From assembly GCA_903886485.1 (NCBI GenBank), contig CAISMH010000004.1, positions 1 to 64,000 on the forward strand: DNA of 64,000 nucleotides, read 5' to 3'. The notes beneath the pieces were generated by a model. It worked only from the letters and a program-made list of their open reading frames with translations. It made no database searches and was not told where the DNA came from. The stretch's first letter is position 1. Each line of letters opens with the position of its first letter. Below are positions 8,488 to 16,175 of the stretch, one piece after another. This DNA is from an uncultured Burkholderiales bacterium. GTDB lineage: Bacteria; Pseudomonadota; Gammaproteobacteria; Burkholderiales; Burkholderiaceae_C. Both the position numbers and the translations under genes were made by a program.

Positions 8488-9776
8488 AGCTGCTCCCGCA
8501 CATCGCTGATGCGGCCTCGCAGGGCGGATGCCGCTACCGTCCAAGGGGAGGCCAAGTAAACCTGCACGCTGGCTGGGCCCATGCGGCCTTTGAAATTGCG
8601 TGCGGTGCTGGAGATGACGGTGGCACCTTCTTCAAACGTGGCGCCGTATCCGGCGCACGCGCCACAGCTGTTGGGTAACACCTGTGCGCCTGCATCGCGC
8701 AGCACCTGCATCACGCCTTCGCGTTCGGCTTTTGCTTGGTCACGGGCGCTGGCGGGTGCCACCAGCAAGCGCACGCCTTGGGCCACATGGTGACCGCGCA
8801 GCACTTGGGCTGCCGCACGCAAGTCTTCGAGCTTGGCTCCAGTGCAGGCACCGATGTAGGCCACGTTCAATGCCACGTCCGCAAACTCGCCCACGCCGCG
8901 TGTGTTGGCGGGGCTGTGGGGGGCGGCCACTTGGGGGCTCAAGGTGGTGGCGTCGAAATCAAAGTCTTCGCAGTCGGCCCCCGCATCGGTGTGCCAACGG
9001 TGCGCGTGTTGCAAAGCCTCATCCGACACGCCCACGCTGCGCAGGTAGGTGCAGGTGGTGTCGTCCGCAGCAATCAGTCCGGCTTGGGCGCCCATTTCGG
9101 CGCTCATGTTGGAGAGCGTCATGCGCTCTTGCATGCCCAAGGCCATCACGGCTTCGCCCGCAAACTCCACCGCTTGGTATTGCCCGCCGTTCATGCCAAA
9201 GCGCGCAATCATGTGCAGCATCATGTCTTTGGCACAGACACCCGCGGCCAATTGGCCGTTCCAGCGCATGCGCAAGGTGCGTGGCACTTGCACCCAAATT
9301 TCACCTGTCACCACCACGCCCAGCATTTCGGTCGCGCCAATGCCAAACATGTAGGTGCCAAAAGCGCCGCCGGTGGGCGAGTGCGAGTCGCCGCCCACGC
9401 ACAACATGCCGGGGCGCAAGTGGCCGCGCTCGGGCAACACCACGTGGCAAATGCCCTCGGAGTCGATCACGTTGGGCAAGCGCCACTCGCGTGCGGTGTC
9501 ACGCGCGATTTGCACAATGCGCTTGGCATCGGCGTCTTGCGCGGGCACGTAGTGGTCCATCACCAGCACCACTTTGGCGGGGTCCCAAATCTTGGCGCCC
9601 AAATCATCCAGCATGGGCTTGAGGCGGCGCGGGCCTGAGGAGTCGTGGAACATGGCCAGATCGACTTGGCACGTCACCACCTCGCCCACGGCCACCTGAG
9701 GGCGACCCGCGGCACGGGCAATGAGCTTTTGCGCCAGCGTTTGTGGCGCGTGTGGGGCTGAGGAAACGGGGGTCAT
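8484..9776 (-). CDS. Aconitase-family hydratase/isomerase large subunit (LeuC/HacA-like)
   Basis: A 430-residue [4Fe-4S] dehydratase subunit. MDHYVPAQD and GGDSHSPTGGAFG are active-site blocks of the family. The cluster ligands are recognisable as one Cys in YIGACTGAKLEDL and two in NSCGACAGYGA. The length and the single-chain-plus-small-subunit organisation match the LeuC/HacA branch rather than full aconitase. The chosen ATG at 9776 overlaps the stop of the Bug-protein gene by 4 bases; a longer open frame upstream has no family similarity. Predicted reaction: reversible hydration/dehydration of a 2-substituted maleate/malate type diacid, supplying the substrate of the terminal lyase. Confidence 0.88.
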   Translation of the reverse strand: MTPVSSAPHAPQTLAQKLIARAAGRPQVAVGEVVTCQVDLAMFHDSSGPRRLKPMLDDLGAKIWDPAKVVLVMDHYVPAQDADAKRIVQIARDTAREWRLPNVIDSEGICHVVLPERGHLRPGMLCVGGDSHSPTGGAFGTYMFGIGATEMLGVVVTGEIWVQVPRTLRMRWNGQLAAGVCAKDMMLHMIARFGMNGGQYQAVEFAGEAVMALGMQERMTLSNMSAEMGAQAGLIAADDTTCTYLRSVGVSDEALQHAHRWHTDAGADCEDFDFDATTLSPQVAAPHSPANTRGVGEFADVALNVAYIGACTGAKLEDLRAAAQVLRGHHVAQGVRLLVAPASARDQAKAEREGVMQVLRDAGAQVLPNSCGACAGYGATFEEGATVISSTARNFKGRMGPASVQVYLASPWTVAASALRGRISDVREQL

Positions 9777-10744
9777 TCGGGTTTGGCTCCAGAAAACTTC
9801 ACCACCTCGCGCCAGCGCGCCATGTCGGCCACCACAAAACGGGCAAATTCTTGCGGGCTGTTGCCCACGGCGGTGGCACCTTCGGCTTCGATGCGACGAC
9901 GCACCTCGGGGCTTTGCACCGCCGCACGTGCCGCGTCGCTCCAAGTGCGCAACAGTTCTGGCGGCAGTTTGGCAGGGCCGAACAGGCCAAACCAAGCGCT
10001 CGACTCAAAGCCGGGCAAGCTGTCGGCAATCGCGGGTACGTCAGGCAGCGCAGCCAAGCGGTGTGAACTGGTCACCCCTAAAGCCTTGAGCTTGCCAGCA
10101 CGCAGGTGCTGCTGCACATTGCCCACCGCCGCAAACATCAACTCCACCTGACCCGCCAACACGTCTTGCACTGCGGGTGCCGTGCCACGGTAAGGGATGT
10201 TGACGATGTAGACATCCGCTTTGAGTTTGAAGGCCTCGCCTGCCAAATGCAGCGACGAGCCCAAGGCACCAATGGCGAAATTGAGTTGACCGGGTTTGCT
10301 TTTGGCCAAAGCTATCAACTCGGCCACGTTGTTGGCTGGCAAGGATGGGTGGGCCACCAACACAGAGGGCGAGGTGGACACCATGGTCAAGGGCGTGAAG
10401 TCTTTCACGGGGTCAAACGGCAAATGCGGATACAGCGAGGCGTTGATGGCATGGCTGGTGAAACTCATCAACAAGGTTTGACCATCGGGTGCAGCGCGGG
10501 CGACAGCTTCGGCGGCCAGATTGCCACCCGCACCAGGGCGGTTTTCGACCACCACGGTGCGACCCAGTTGCTGACCCATGGCCTGTGCCACGGCGCGCGC
10601 CATGGTGTCGGTGCTGCCACCGGCGGGCGCGCCCACCAAGATGCGCACAGGTGCGGTGGTGTTCAAACTTTGTGCCCCAGTCGAGGCGCTCACCAAGCCC
10701 GTCAGCAGCACCATCAACACACTCGCAAAGCGTAGACGTGACAT
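9773..10744 (-). CDS. Bug/TctC-type periplasmic binding protein
   Basis: A tripartite-tricarboxylate-transporter family binding protein of about 323 residues. An N-terminal signal peptide (MSRLRFASVLMVLLTGLVSASTGA) is followed by VRILVGAPAGGSTDTMARAVA and VVVENRPGAGGNLAAEAVARAAPDG, the two diagnostic Bug blocks that contact a carboxylate ligand. Start is uncertain: a GTG at 10756 would overlap the ATPase stop by 4 bases, whereas the ATG at 10744 starts right at the signal peptide. Bug proteins usually bind carboxylates or amides; no TctA/TctB membrane partner is encoded in the window. Its position between an ABC transporter and the catabolic enzymes implies that it binds a pathway compound, perhaps as a sensor or a second receptor. 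Confidence 0.88.
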   Translation of the reverse strand: MSRLRFASVLMVLLTGLVSASTGAQSLNTTAPVRILVGAPAGGSTDTMARAVAQAMGQQLGRTVVVENRPGAGGNLAAEAVARAAPDGQTLLMSFTSHAINASLYPHLPFDPVKDFTPLTMVSTSPSVLVAHPSLPANNVAELIALAKSKPGQLNFAIGALGSSLHLAGEAFKLKADVYIVNIPYRGTAPAVQDVLAGQVELMFAAVGNVQQHLRAGKLKALGVTSSHRLAALPDVPAIADSLPGFESSAWFGLFGPAKLPPELLRTWSDAARAAVQSPEVRRRIEAEGATAVGNSPQEFARFVVADMARWREVVKFSGAKPE

Positions 10745-10752
10745 GTTGGCTC

Positions 10753-11463
10753 TCACACGCCCAGATAGGCTTGACGCAAGGTGTCACTGGCCAACAGCTC
10801 TGCCGAGGTGCCCGAGAAGCGGATGCTGCCGTTTTCCATCACGTAGGCGCGGTCGGCGATCTCCAACGATTGCCCCACGTTTTGTTCGACCAACAAAACG
10901 GCCAATCCACCCGCACGCAGCTGCGCGATGAGGCCAAACATTTCTTCCACCAACAGCGGCGACAAGCCCAACGACGGCTCGTCCAAGATCAACAGTTTGG
11001 GCTCGGCCATCAGGCCACGACCGATGGCCAGCATTTGTTGTTCGCCACCACTCATGGTGCCCGCGAGTTGGTCTTGGCGTTCGCGCAAACGCGGGAAGGT
11101 GTCGAACACGCGCACCAAGTTCTCTGCGCGGCGCGCGCGGGCACGGGTGAAGGCGCCTAGCTCTAGGTTCTCCAACACGCTGAGGTTGGGAAACACTTTG
11201 CGGCCTTCCGGCACCTGAATCAGGCCCGCTTGCACCACCCGTCGGTAGTGAGCGCCGGTCAGGTCTTGACCATCAAACACCACGCGTCCAGCCCACGTGG
11301 GAACCAAGCCCGAGACGACGGAGTTGAGGGTGGTTTTGCCGGCGCCATTGCTGCCCAGCAGGGCCACCAGTTCGCCCGGGGCCAAGTGCAGGTCGACGCC
11401 GCGCAGCACCTCGACGGCGCCATAGCCTGCATGCAAGCCTTCAATGGTGAGCAACGGGCTCAT
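10753..11463 (-). CDS. LIV-type ABC importer ATPase (LivF-like)
   Basis: A 236-residue ATPase of the hydrophobic/branched-chain amino acid (HAAT) importer class. Walker A is LLGSNGAGKTT (about 35-45), the signature SGGEQQMLAIGRGL and the Walker B LLILDEPSLGLSP. It would dimerise with the LivG-like ATPase encoded upstream on the cytoplasmic face of the permease pair. The 4-base overlap with the LivG gene supports a single transcript. HAAT importers of Burkholderiales often carry aromatic acids, amides or ureas, so branched-chain amino acids are not the likely cargo here. Confidence 0.93.
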   Translation of the reverse strand: MSPLLTIEGLHAGYGAVEVLRGVDLHLAPGELVALLGSNGAGKTTLNSVVSGLVPTWAGRVVFDGQDLTGAHYRRVVQAGLIQVPEGRKVFPNLSVLENLELGAFTRARARRAENLVRVFDTFPRLRERQDQLAGTMSGGEQQMLAIGRGLMAEPKLLILDEPSLGLSPLLVEEMFGLIAQLRAGGLAVLLVEQNVGQSLEIADRAYVMENGSIRFSGTSAELLASDTLRQAYLGV

Positions 11464-12212
11464 GCGGTCTCCTGCTGTGTTTTGCGCAAACGCGCGGCCG
11501 TGCCTTGGCCCAGATAGGCCTCAATCACTTGCGGGTTTTGTGTCACCTCGCGGGGTGCACCTTGGGCGATGAGTTGGCCTTGGGCCAGCACCCAGACATG
11601 CTCGGCCAGGTTCATCACGGCTTGCATGACGTGTTCGATCATCAGCACAGTCACGCCCCCGTCCACCAAGCCGCGGACCACGGGCAGCATGTCTTGAATT
11701 TCTTGTGGGTTCAGGCCCGCCAACACTTCGTCGAGCAACAAGAGTTTGGGTTGGGTGGCCAGGGCACGCGCCAATTCGAGGCGTTTGCGACCCGCCACGG
11801 TCAGGTCGCTCGCGGGTTTGTCAAGTTGGGCGTACAAGCCCACGCGCTCGGCCACCGCCTCGGCGGCGTGCAAGGCGTCGCGGCGTTTGGCGTGCTGCAG
11901 GTGCGCGCCTACGGCAATGTTTTCTCGCACGGTCTGCGAGGCAAACGGCTGCACGATCTGGAATGTGCGTGTCAGCCCCAAGGCGGCGTTGAGATGGGGT
12001 GCGCGTCCGGTGATGTCCACACCGTCAAAGGTGACGCGCCCTGTGTCGGGCACCAAAAAGCCAGACATCAAGGCAAACAGCGTGGTTTTGCCCGCGCCGT
12101 TGGGGCCAATCAAGGCGGTCAAACTGCCTGCAGGCACTTGCAAGCTCACATCTTGCACGGCACGTAAGCCCCCAAAGGCACGTGACACGTGGCTGACTTC
12201 CAACAAGCTCAT
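11460..12212 (-). CDS. LIV-type ABC importer ATPase (LivG-like)
   Basis: A 250-residue ATPase. Walker A is LIGPNGAGKTTLFALMSG (about 34-51). The signature region reads LTVAGRKRLELARAL, the usual LivG variant of LSGG, followed by Walker B LLLLDEVLAGLNP and the C-terminal IEAYLG. It is the larger of the two HAAT ATPases. Both ends overlap neighbouring transporter genes by 4 bases. Confidence 0.93.
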   Translation of the reverse strand: MSLLEVSHVSRAFGGLRAVQDVSLQVPAGSLTALIGPNGAGKTTLFALMSGFLVPDTGRVTFDGVDITGRAPHLNAALGLTRTFQIVQPFASQTVRENIAVGAHLQHAKRRDALHAAEAVAERVGLYAQLDKPASDLTVAGRKRLELARALATQPKLLLLDEVLAGLNPQEIQDMLPVVRGLVDGGVTVLMIEHVMQAVMNLAEHVWVLAQGQLIAQGAPREVTQNPQVIEAYLGQGTAARLRKTQQETA

Positions 12213-13186
12213 GCACCCTCCTTGGTGTTTGACGCGCTGCCCTTGCTAGGGTTGAACCAACGCTGCCCAATGCCGCCCACACCACGTGGCAAGAACATGA
12301 CGATCAACACCAACACGCAGCCATAGACCACCATGTTGATGCCGGGCAACTGACCAAACAAATTGCGCGTCACATCGGCCAACACATGCAAGGCCAAGGC
12401 GCCCACCACGGGGCCCCACAGCGTGCCCATGCCGCCCACAATGGCGCCGACCAAGGCTTCGATCGAGGTGTGTGGACCAAAGGCTAAACCGGGGTCGATG
12501 TATTGAAATACCTGCACATAAAAGGCGCCGCCCGCGCCCATCAACGCACCCGACAACACGGTGGCCCAGAGCTTGATCAAGAAGGGGTTGACACCAATCG
12601 CACGTGCCGCGTCTTCGTTGTCACGCACGGCTTGCAGGTAAGCGCCAAACCGTGAGTGGCGCAACCACGCCGTCACACACAAGGCCAAGGTCACCAAGCC
12701 CAGAATCAGCCAGACATAGCCCGCACGCGAGGCGAACTGCATGTTGCCCACCGACTCACGCAAGGGCAGCATCAAGCCCACACCTGCGCCGGTGAAAGGC
12801 ACCGACAACGCAACGATGCGAAACACCTCAGCGAATGCGAGTGTGACGAGCGCAAAGTAAGACCCTTTGAGGCCGTAGCGAAACGACAAGGCGCCGACAA
12901 ACAAGCCCACCGCCGCACTCACCCCCATGGCCAGCACCAAGGTGAGCCAAGGGTTCCAGCCCGCATGGACTTGGGCCATGGCTTGCACATAAGCGCCGGT
13001 GCCAAAAAACAGGGCGTGACCAAAGGAAAACTGACCCCCAAAACCGCCCAGCACATTCCAGGCTTGCGCGAGCAAGCAGGCGTACAAGGCCATCATCACA
13101 AAGTTGAGCACGACCCCTGAGTCGGTGAGCAAGGGGATGCTGCCGAACAGCAGCGCAAACAATGCAATGGCACGGAAATCTTTCAT
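12209..13186 (-). CDS. LIV-type ABC importer permease (LivM-like)
   Basis: A 325-residue inner-membrane permease with about eight to ten hydrophobic helices. The block WNVLGGFGGQFSFGHALFFGTGAY is the classical LivM N-terminal signature, and GGMGTLWGPVVGAL is the conserved cytoplasmic loop that contacts the ATPase. It would form the translocation pore with the LivH-like subunit. The start codon overlaps the LivH-like stop by 4 bases. Confidence 0.93.
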   Translation of the reverse strand: MKDFRAIALFALLFGSIPLLTDSGVVLNFVMMALYACLLAQAWNVLGGFGGQFSFGHALFFGTGAYVQAMAQVHAGWNPWLTLVLAMGVSAAVGLFVGALSFRYGLKGSYFALVTLAFAEVFRIVALSVPFTGAGVGLMLPLRESVGNMQFASRAGYVWLILGLVTLALCVTAWLRHSRFGAYLQAVRDNEDAARAIGVNPFLIKLWATVLSGALMGAGGAFYVQVFQYIDPGLAFGPHTSIEALVGAIVGGMGTLWGPVVGALALHVLADVTRNLFGQLPGINMVVYGCVLVLIVMFLPRGVGGIGQRWFNPSKGSASNTKEGA

Positions 13187-14055
13187 GCGCGCGCTCCAAA
13201 CAAACCTTGAGGACGGAACAGCAGCACCGCAATGAAGATGGCAAAAATGCCCACCTGTCCGAGTGACTCACCCAGATACAAGCCCCCGATGGACTCGACC
13301 ACGCCAATCAGCAAACCACCGACCAACGCGCCCACAAAGCTGCCCATGCCGCCCAACACCACGATGGTGAAGGCCACCAGCACAAAGCCGCTGCCCACCA
13401 AGGGGTTGACGTAATACGCGGGAAGCAAGAAACATGCGGCAGCTCCCAAGCACGCCAAGCCAATGCCAAAGCACATGGCGTAAACGTGGTCCACATCAAT
13501 GCCCATCAAACGGGCACCGTGTTTCTCTTTGGACACAGCGCGGATGGCACGGCCTAAGTCGGTGTAGCGCATCACGGCCAGCAACACGGCGGAGACCACC
13601 AAGGCGCCTGCAAACGACACCAGCTTGGGCAAGGCAATCATGGCGGGGCCAATGTTGATGGTGCTCAAGGTGTAGGCCGTTTCAATGTTGCGCGTGTCGG
13701 ATTTGAAAAACAGCAAAGCCAAGTTTTCCAAAATGATGGACAGCCCCAAGGTGACCAGCAAAATGTTTTCGTCTTTGCCATGACTCGCGCGGTTGATCAC
13801 ACCACGCTGAAGCGCATAGCCCAGTGCAAACATGGCAGGCACCATGATGGGCAGGGCCAAATAAGGGTCGATGCCGAGCTGCTCTTTCAAGAAGTACACA
13901 CCGTACAAAGCCACCATCAACGACGCCCCGTGAGCGAAGTTGATGATGTGCAGCACGCCATAGATCAGGGTCAGCCCCAGCGCGATCAGCGCATAAACAG
14001 CACCTGTGGTGATGCCGTTGAGCACCGAGGCAAACAAAATAGACAGATCAAACAT
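13183..14055 (-). CDS. LIV-type ABC importer permease (LivH-like)
   Basis: A 290-residue permease. NGITTGAVYALIALGLTLIYGVLHIINFAHG at the N-terminus is the standard LivH signature, and GGMGSFVGALVGGLLIGVVES is the coupling-helix loop. Length and hydropathy fit the family. It lies 21 bases after the binding-protein gene and starts the transporter-core part of the operon. Confidence 0.93.
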   Translation of the reverse strand: MFDLSILFASVLNGITTGAVYALIALGLTLIYGVLHIINFAHGASLMVALYGVYFLKEQLGIDPYLALPIMVPAMFALGYALQRGVINRASHGKDENILLVTLGLSIILENLALLFFKSDTRNIETAYTLSTINIGPAMIALPKLVSFAGALVVSAVLLAVMRYTDLGRAIRAVSKEKHGARLMGIDVDHVYAMCFGIGLACLGAAACFLLPAYYVNPLVGSGFVLVAFTIVVLGGMGSFVGALVGGLLIGVVESIGGLYLGESLGQVGIFAIFIAVLLFRPQGLFGARA

Positions 14056-14076
14056 GGCGTGGCTCTGTGGTGAGAC

Positions 14077-15279
14077 TTAGGCTTTCAGAGGGAAGATGGG
14101 TTCGACTTCGCGGTAATCGCGTGGAATGATCACCTTGATGTCGCCCTTGACCACTTGGGTCATCAAAGGCTGGGCCCCCATGTTTTGGCCGTTCACAAAC
14201 TGCGTGGCGCCGTACGGCATGATGTGGTCAGAGAAGGTGCTCTTGTTCAACGCATCGATGATGGCAGCGCGGTCGGTGGACTTGGCGCGATCAATCGCAT
14301 CACCCAACAAGCGCATCGCTGTGTAGGCCATGAACACTTCGTAGCTGAAGAACAAGCCTTTGGCTTCGACGCGTTTTTTGAGTTCCAGAGAACGCTTGTC
14401 GCGTGGGTTGAACCAGTGGTTGCAATCGATGATGCCGTTGGCCGCATCCGGAAACTCTCTGACGAACTTGTAGCTCGATGCGGCACCACCCAAGACCGAA
14501 TAAATCGCTTTGGGTGTGACCTTTTGCTGCTGCATGGTGCGCACCAACAGGGCGTACTCGTTGTAGTAGTTGGCAGGAATCACGATGTCGGGGTTGACTT
14601 GCTTCATGCGCAAGACGATGTTGTTGAAGTCACGCGTGGGGTTGGCGTGCTTGACGATTTCTTTGACCTCGTAGCCATAACCGGGCAGCTCGCGCGCCAG
14701 CAAGTTGGCGGTGCCTGTGCCAAACAAGGACTCTTCGTGGATGATCATCACGGTACGCGCAGGTTTGCCCGCAGCGGTGTTGAGCACGTGCAAGTTGGCC
14801 ACAGCCACTTCAGCGCATTTCTTGTAGCCGGGACCAAAGCGGAAGGTGTTTTTCAAGCCGCGCTCGACGATTTGGTCGGCCACGCCCACGTCCACCACGT
14901 GCGGCAGGTTGTACTTGGCAGCCGCTTGCGTGGTGGCCAAGCAGATGGCAGACGCAAACGCCCCCACGATGGCGCTCACACCGGCTTCGTTCATTTTTTC
15001 AACTTCGGCAGCACCGGCTTGTGGGGTGGACTGTGCGTCGCCCAACAGGGCTTCGATCTTGGCGCCGCCCAGCGACTTGATGCCGCCCGCTTTGTTGATG
15101 TCTTCAATGGCCATCATCACGCCTTCACGGCATTGCTGACCCGAGTACGCCAGCGCGCCAGTGACGGGGTGCAACACACCCACTTTCACGGTCTTGGGCT
15201 GTGCGCCGCCCACCAATGGAAATGCCAAAGCCGAAGCTGCGGCTGCCGACTGACCCATAAACTGACGACGTGAAGTCAT
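14077..15279 (-). CDS. ABC importer substrate-binding protein (LivK/AmiC-like)
   Basis: A 400-residue periplasmic binding protein of the Peripla_BP_6 (Leu/Ile/Val-binding) type. The N-terminus MTSRRQFMGQSAAAASALAFPLVGGA is a Tat-like leader (SRRQF), then VKVGVLHPVTGALAYSGQQCREGVMMAIEDINKAGG, the family hallmark. The similarity is closer to amide- and urea-binding members than to LivK itself, which would suit an imide or amide substrate, but that is inference. The ATG at 15279 is chosen for this leader; the frame is open upstream into the regulator gene. It follows the regulator gene by 19 bases, so the repressor, receptor and enzymes probably share a promoter. Confidence 0.9.
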   Translation of the reverse strand: MTSRRQFMGQSAAAASALAFPLVGGAQPKTVKVGVLHPVTGALAYSGQQCREGVMMAIEDINKAGGIKSLGGAKIEALLGDAQSTPQAGAAEVEKMNEAGVSAIVGAFASAICLATTQAAAKYNLPHVVDVGVADQIVERGLKNTFRFGPGYKKCAEVAVANLHVLNTAAGKPARTVMIIHEESLFGTGTANLLARELPGYGYEVKEIVKHANPTRDFNNIVLRMKQVNPDIVIPANYYNEYALLVRTMQQQKVTPKAIYSVLGGAASSYKFVREFPDAANGIIDCNHWFNPRDKRSLELKKRVEAKGLFFSYEVFMAYTAMRLLGDAIDRAKSTDRAAIIDALNKSTFSDHIMPYGATQFVNGQNMGAQPLMTQVVKGDIKVIIPRDYREVEPIFPLKA

Positions 15280-15298
15280 GATGTGCTCCTTTGAAAAA

Positions 15299-16084
15299 TC
15301 AATGAAAGTTGGCCGATAACTCTTTGCTGACCCAGACCTTGGCATCGATGCTGCCCACCCGAGACAACTGCATTTGGTATTCGTAACGGTCCGGTCGATA
15401 CAGCCCATGCAACCACTGGATGGGCTTGTCGTCGGTGTCATAAATCAAGCGACTGACCGCCAGCAGGGCCGAGCCCACTGCAACGTCCAAATATTGGGCC
15501 ATGTGAGCATCGGCCAATTTGGCTGAAATGGTTTGTTGTGCGCGTCCGACTTTGACGCCAGATTCTTCGAGCAGCATGAGGATGGGTTTTTGGGCCAACT
15601 CTTTGCGGCCAAAGCCGCTGGCAATGCGCTCTGGCACCCACGTCGTCATGTGCGAGAGAGGGCCTTCTTTGGTGAAGCGCACACGTTGCGCTTTTTGCAC
15701 CAGTTCGCCATCTTGCAGTTGCAAGGCCATCGCCACGTCATGGGGCGCGGGGATGCGCTCTACGGATAACACCTTGACGGAAGTCCGCAAGCCCATGCTG
15801 ACCAAGTTTTCAAGCAGGCCCGTGAGTCGGGCTTGTTGTGAGGTTGGGTAAGGGGCATCGGCTGCGTCAGCACGCCGCTGAATCAGTGAGCGGGTGCCGC
15901 GCCCGGGCTCACGGCTGATCAATCCTTCTTGGGCCAATTGCGCCAAGGCCCGACGTACCGTCACGCGTGCCACGGAGAACTGTTGCATCAGCGCTAACTC
16001 GCCCGGTAAACCCTGTGAAAACTTGCCTTCGTGCAGCTGCTCACGCAACACCAAGTAAACCTGGTGGTATTTGGGAAGGGGCAT
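15299..16084 (-). CDS. GntR-family transcriptional regulator, HutC/UTRA type
   Basis: A regulator of about 261 residues: N-terminal winged helix (YHQVYLVLREQL, LMQQFSVARVTVRRALAQLAQEGLISREPGRGT) followed by a UTRA effector domain (GLLENLVSMGLRTSVKVLSVERIPAPHDVAMALQL ... LSHMTTWVPERIA ... RLIYDTDDKPIQWLHGLYRPDRYEYQM). UTRA domains bind small ligands related to the pathway. It is the first gene of the minus-strand run, and a perfect palindrome lies 32 bases in front of it, which suggests repression of itself and of the whole operon. A second ATG at 16096 would add four residues. Confidence 0.9.
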   Translation of the reverse strand: MPLPKYHQVYLVLREQLHEGKFSQGLPGELALMQQFSVARVTVRRALAQLAQEGLISREPGRGTRSLIQRRADAADAPYPTSQQARLTGLLENLVSMGLRTSVKVLSVERIPAPHDVAMALQLQDGELVQKAQRVRFTKEGPLSHMTTWVPERIASGFGRKELAQKPILMLLEESGVKVGRAQQTISAKLADAHMAQYLDVAVGSALLAVSRLIYDTDDKPIQWLHGLYRPDRYEYQMQLSRVGSIDAKVWVSKELSANFH

Positions 16085-16106
16085 GACGGAACGCATGGTG
16101 TGGGAT

Positions 16107-16133
16107 GTTGTATCAGTTCTATTGACCTGTCAA
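16107..16133 (-). promoter_or_regulatory. Candidate promoter of the 14-gene catabolic operon
   Basis: On the minus strand a perfect TTGACA (16128-16133) is followed after 15 bases by TACAAC (16107-16112). The spacer is shorter than the preferred 17, so the -10 assignment is weak, but the -35 element lies inside the palindromic operator, which would let the regulator block RNA polymerase directly. Confidence 0.35.
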
Positions 16134-16139
16134 TAGAAC
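16116..16139. promoter_or_regulatory. Perfect palindromic operator upstream of the HutC-type regulator
   Basis: Two perfect 11-base arms, GTTCTATTGAC and GTCAATAGAAC, are separated by CT. The site lies between the divergently read LysR gene end and the regulator start, at the expected position for an autoregulatory GntR/HutC operator. Only one copy was found in the window. Confidence 0.65.
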
Positions 16140-16175
16140 ATTTGTTGGGGAAATCACCTAAGCGACCGTCAGCGA

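Noticed and set aside
7996-9776. Leucine biosynthesis leuC/leuD
   Set aside because: No leuB or leuA nearby, atypical cluster-motif wording, and location inside a catabolic operon. A hydratase role is more likely.
14155-15273. Long open frame on the plus strand opposite the ABC binding-protein gene
   Set aside because: Its product is rich in His, Gln, Arg and Val in the pattern of antisense translation of high-GC3 genes, while the minus-strand reading is a clear binding protein.
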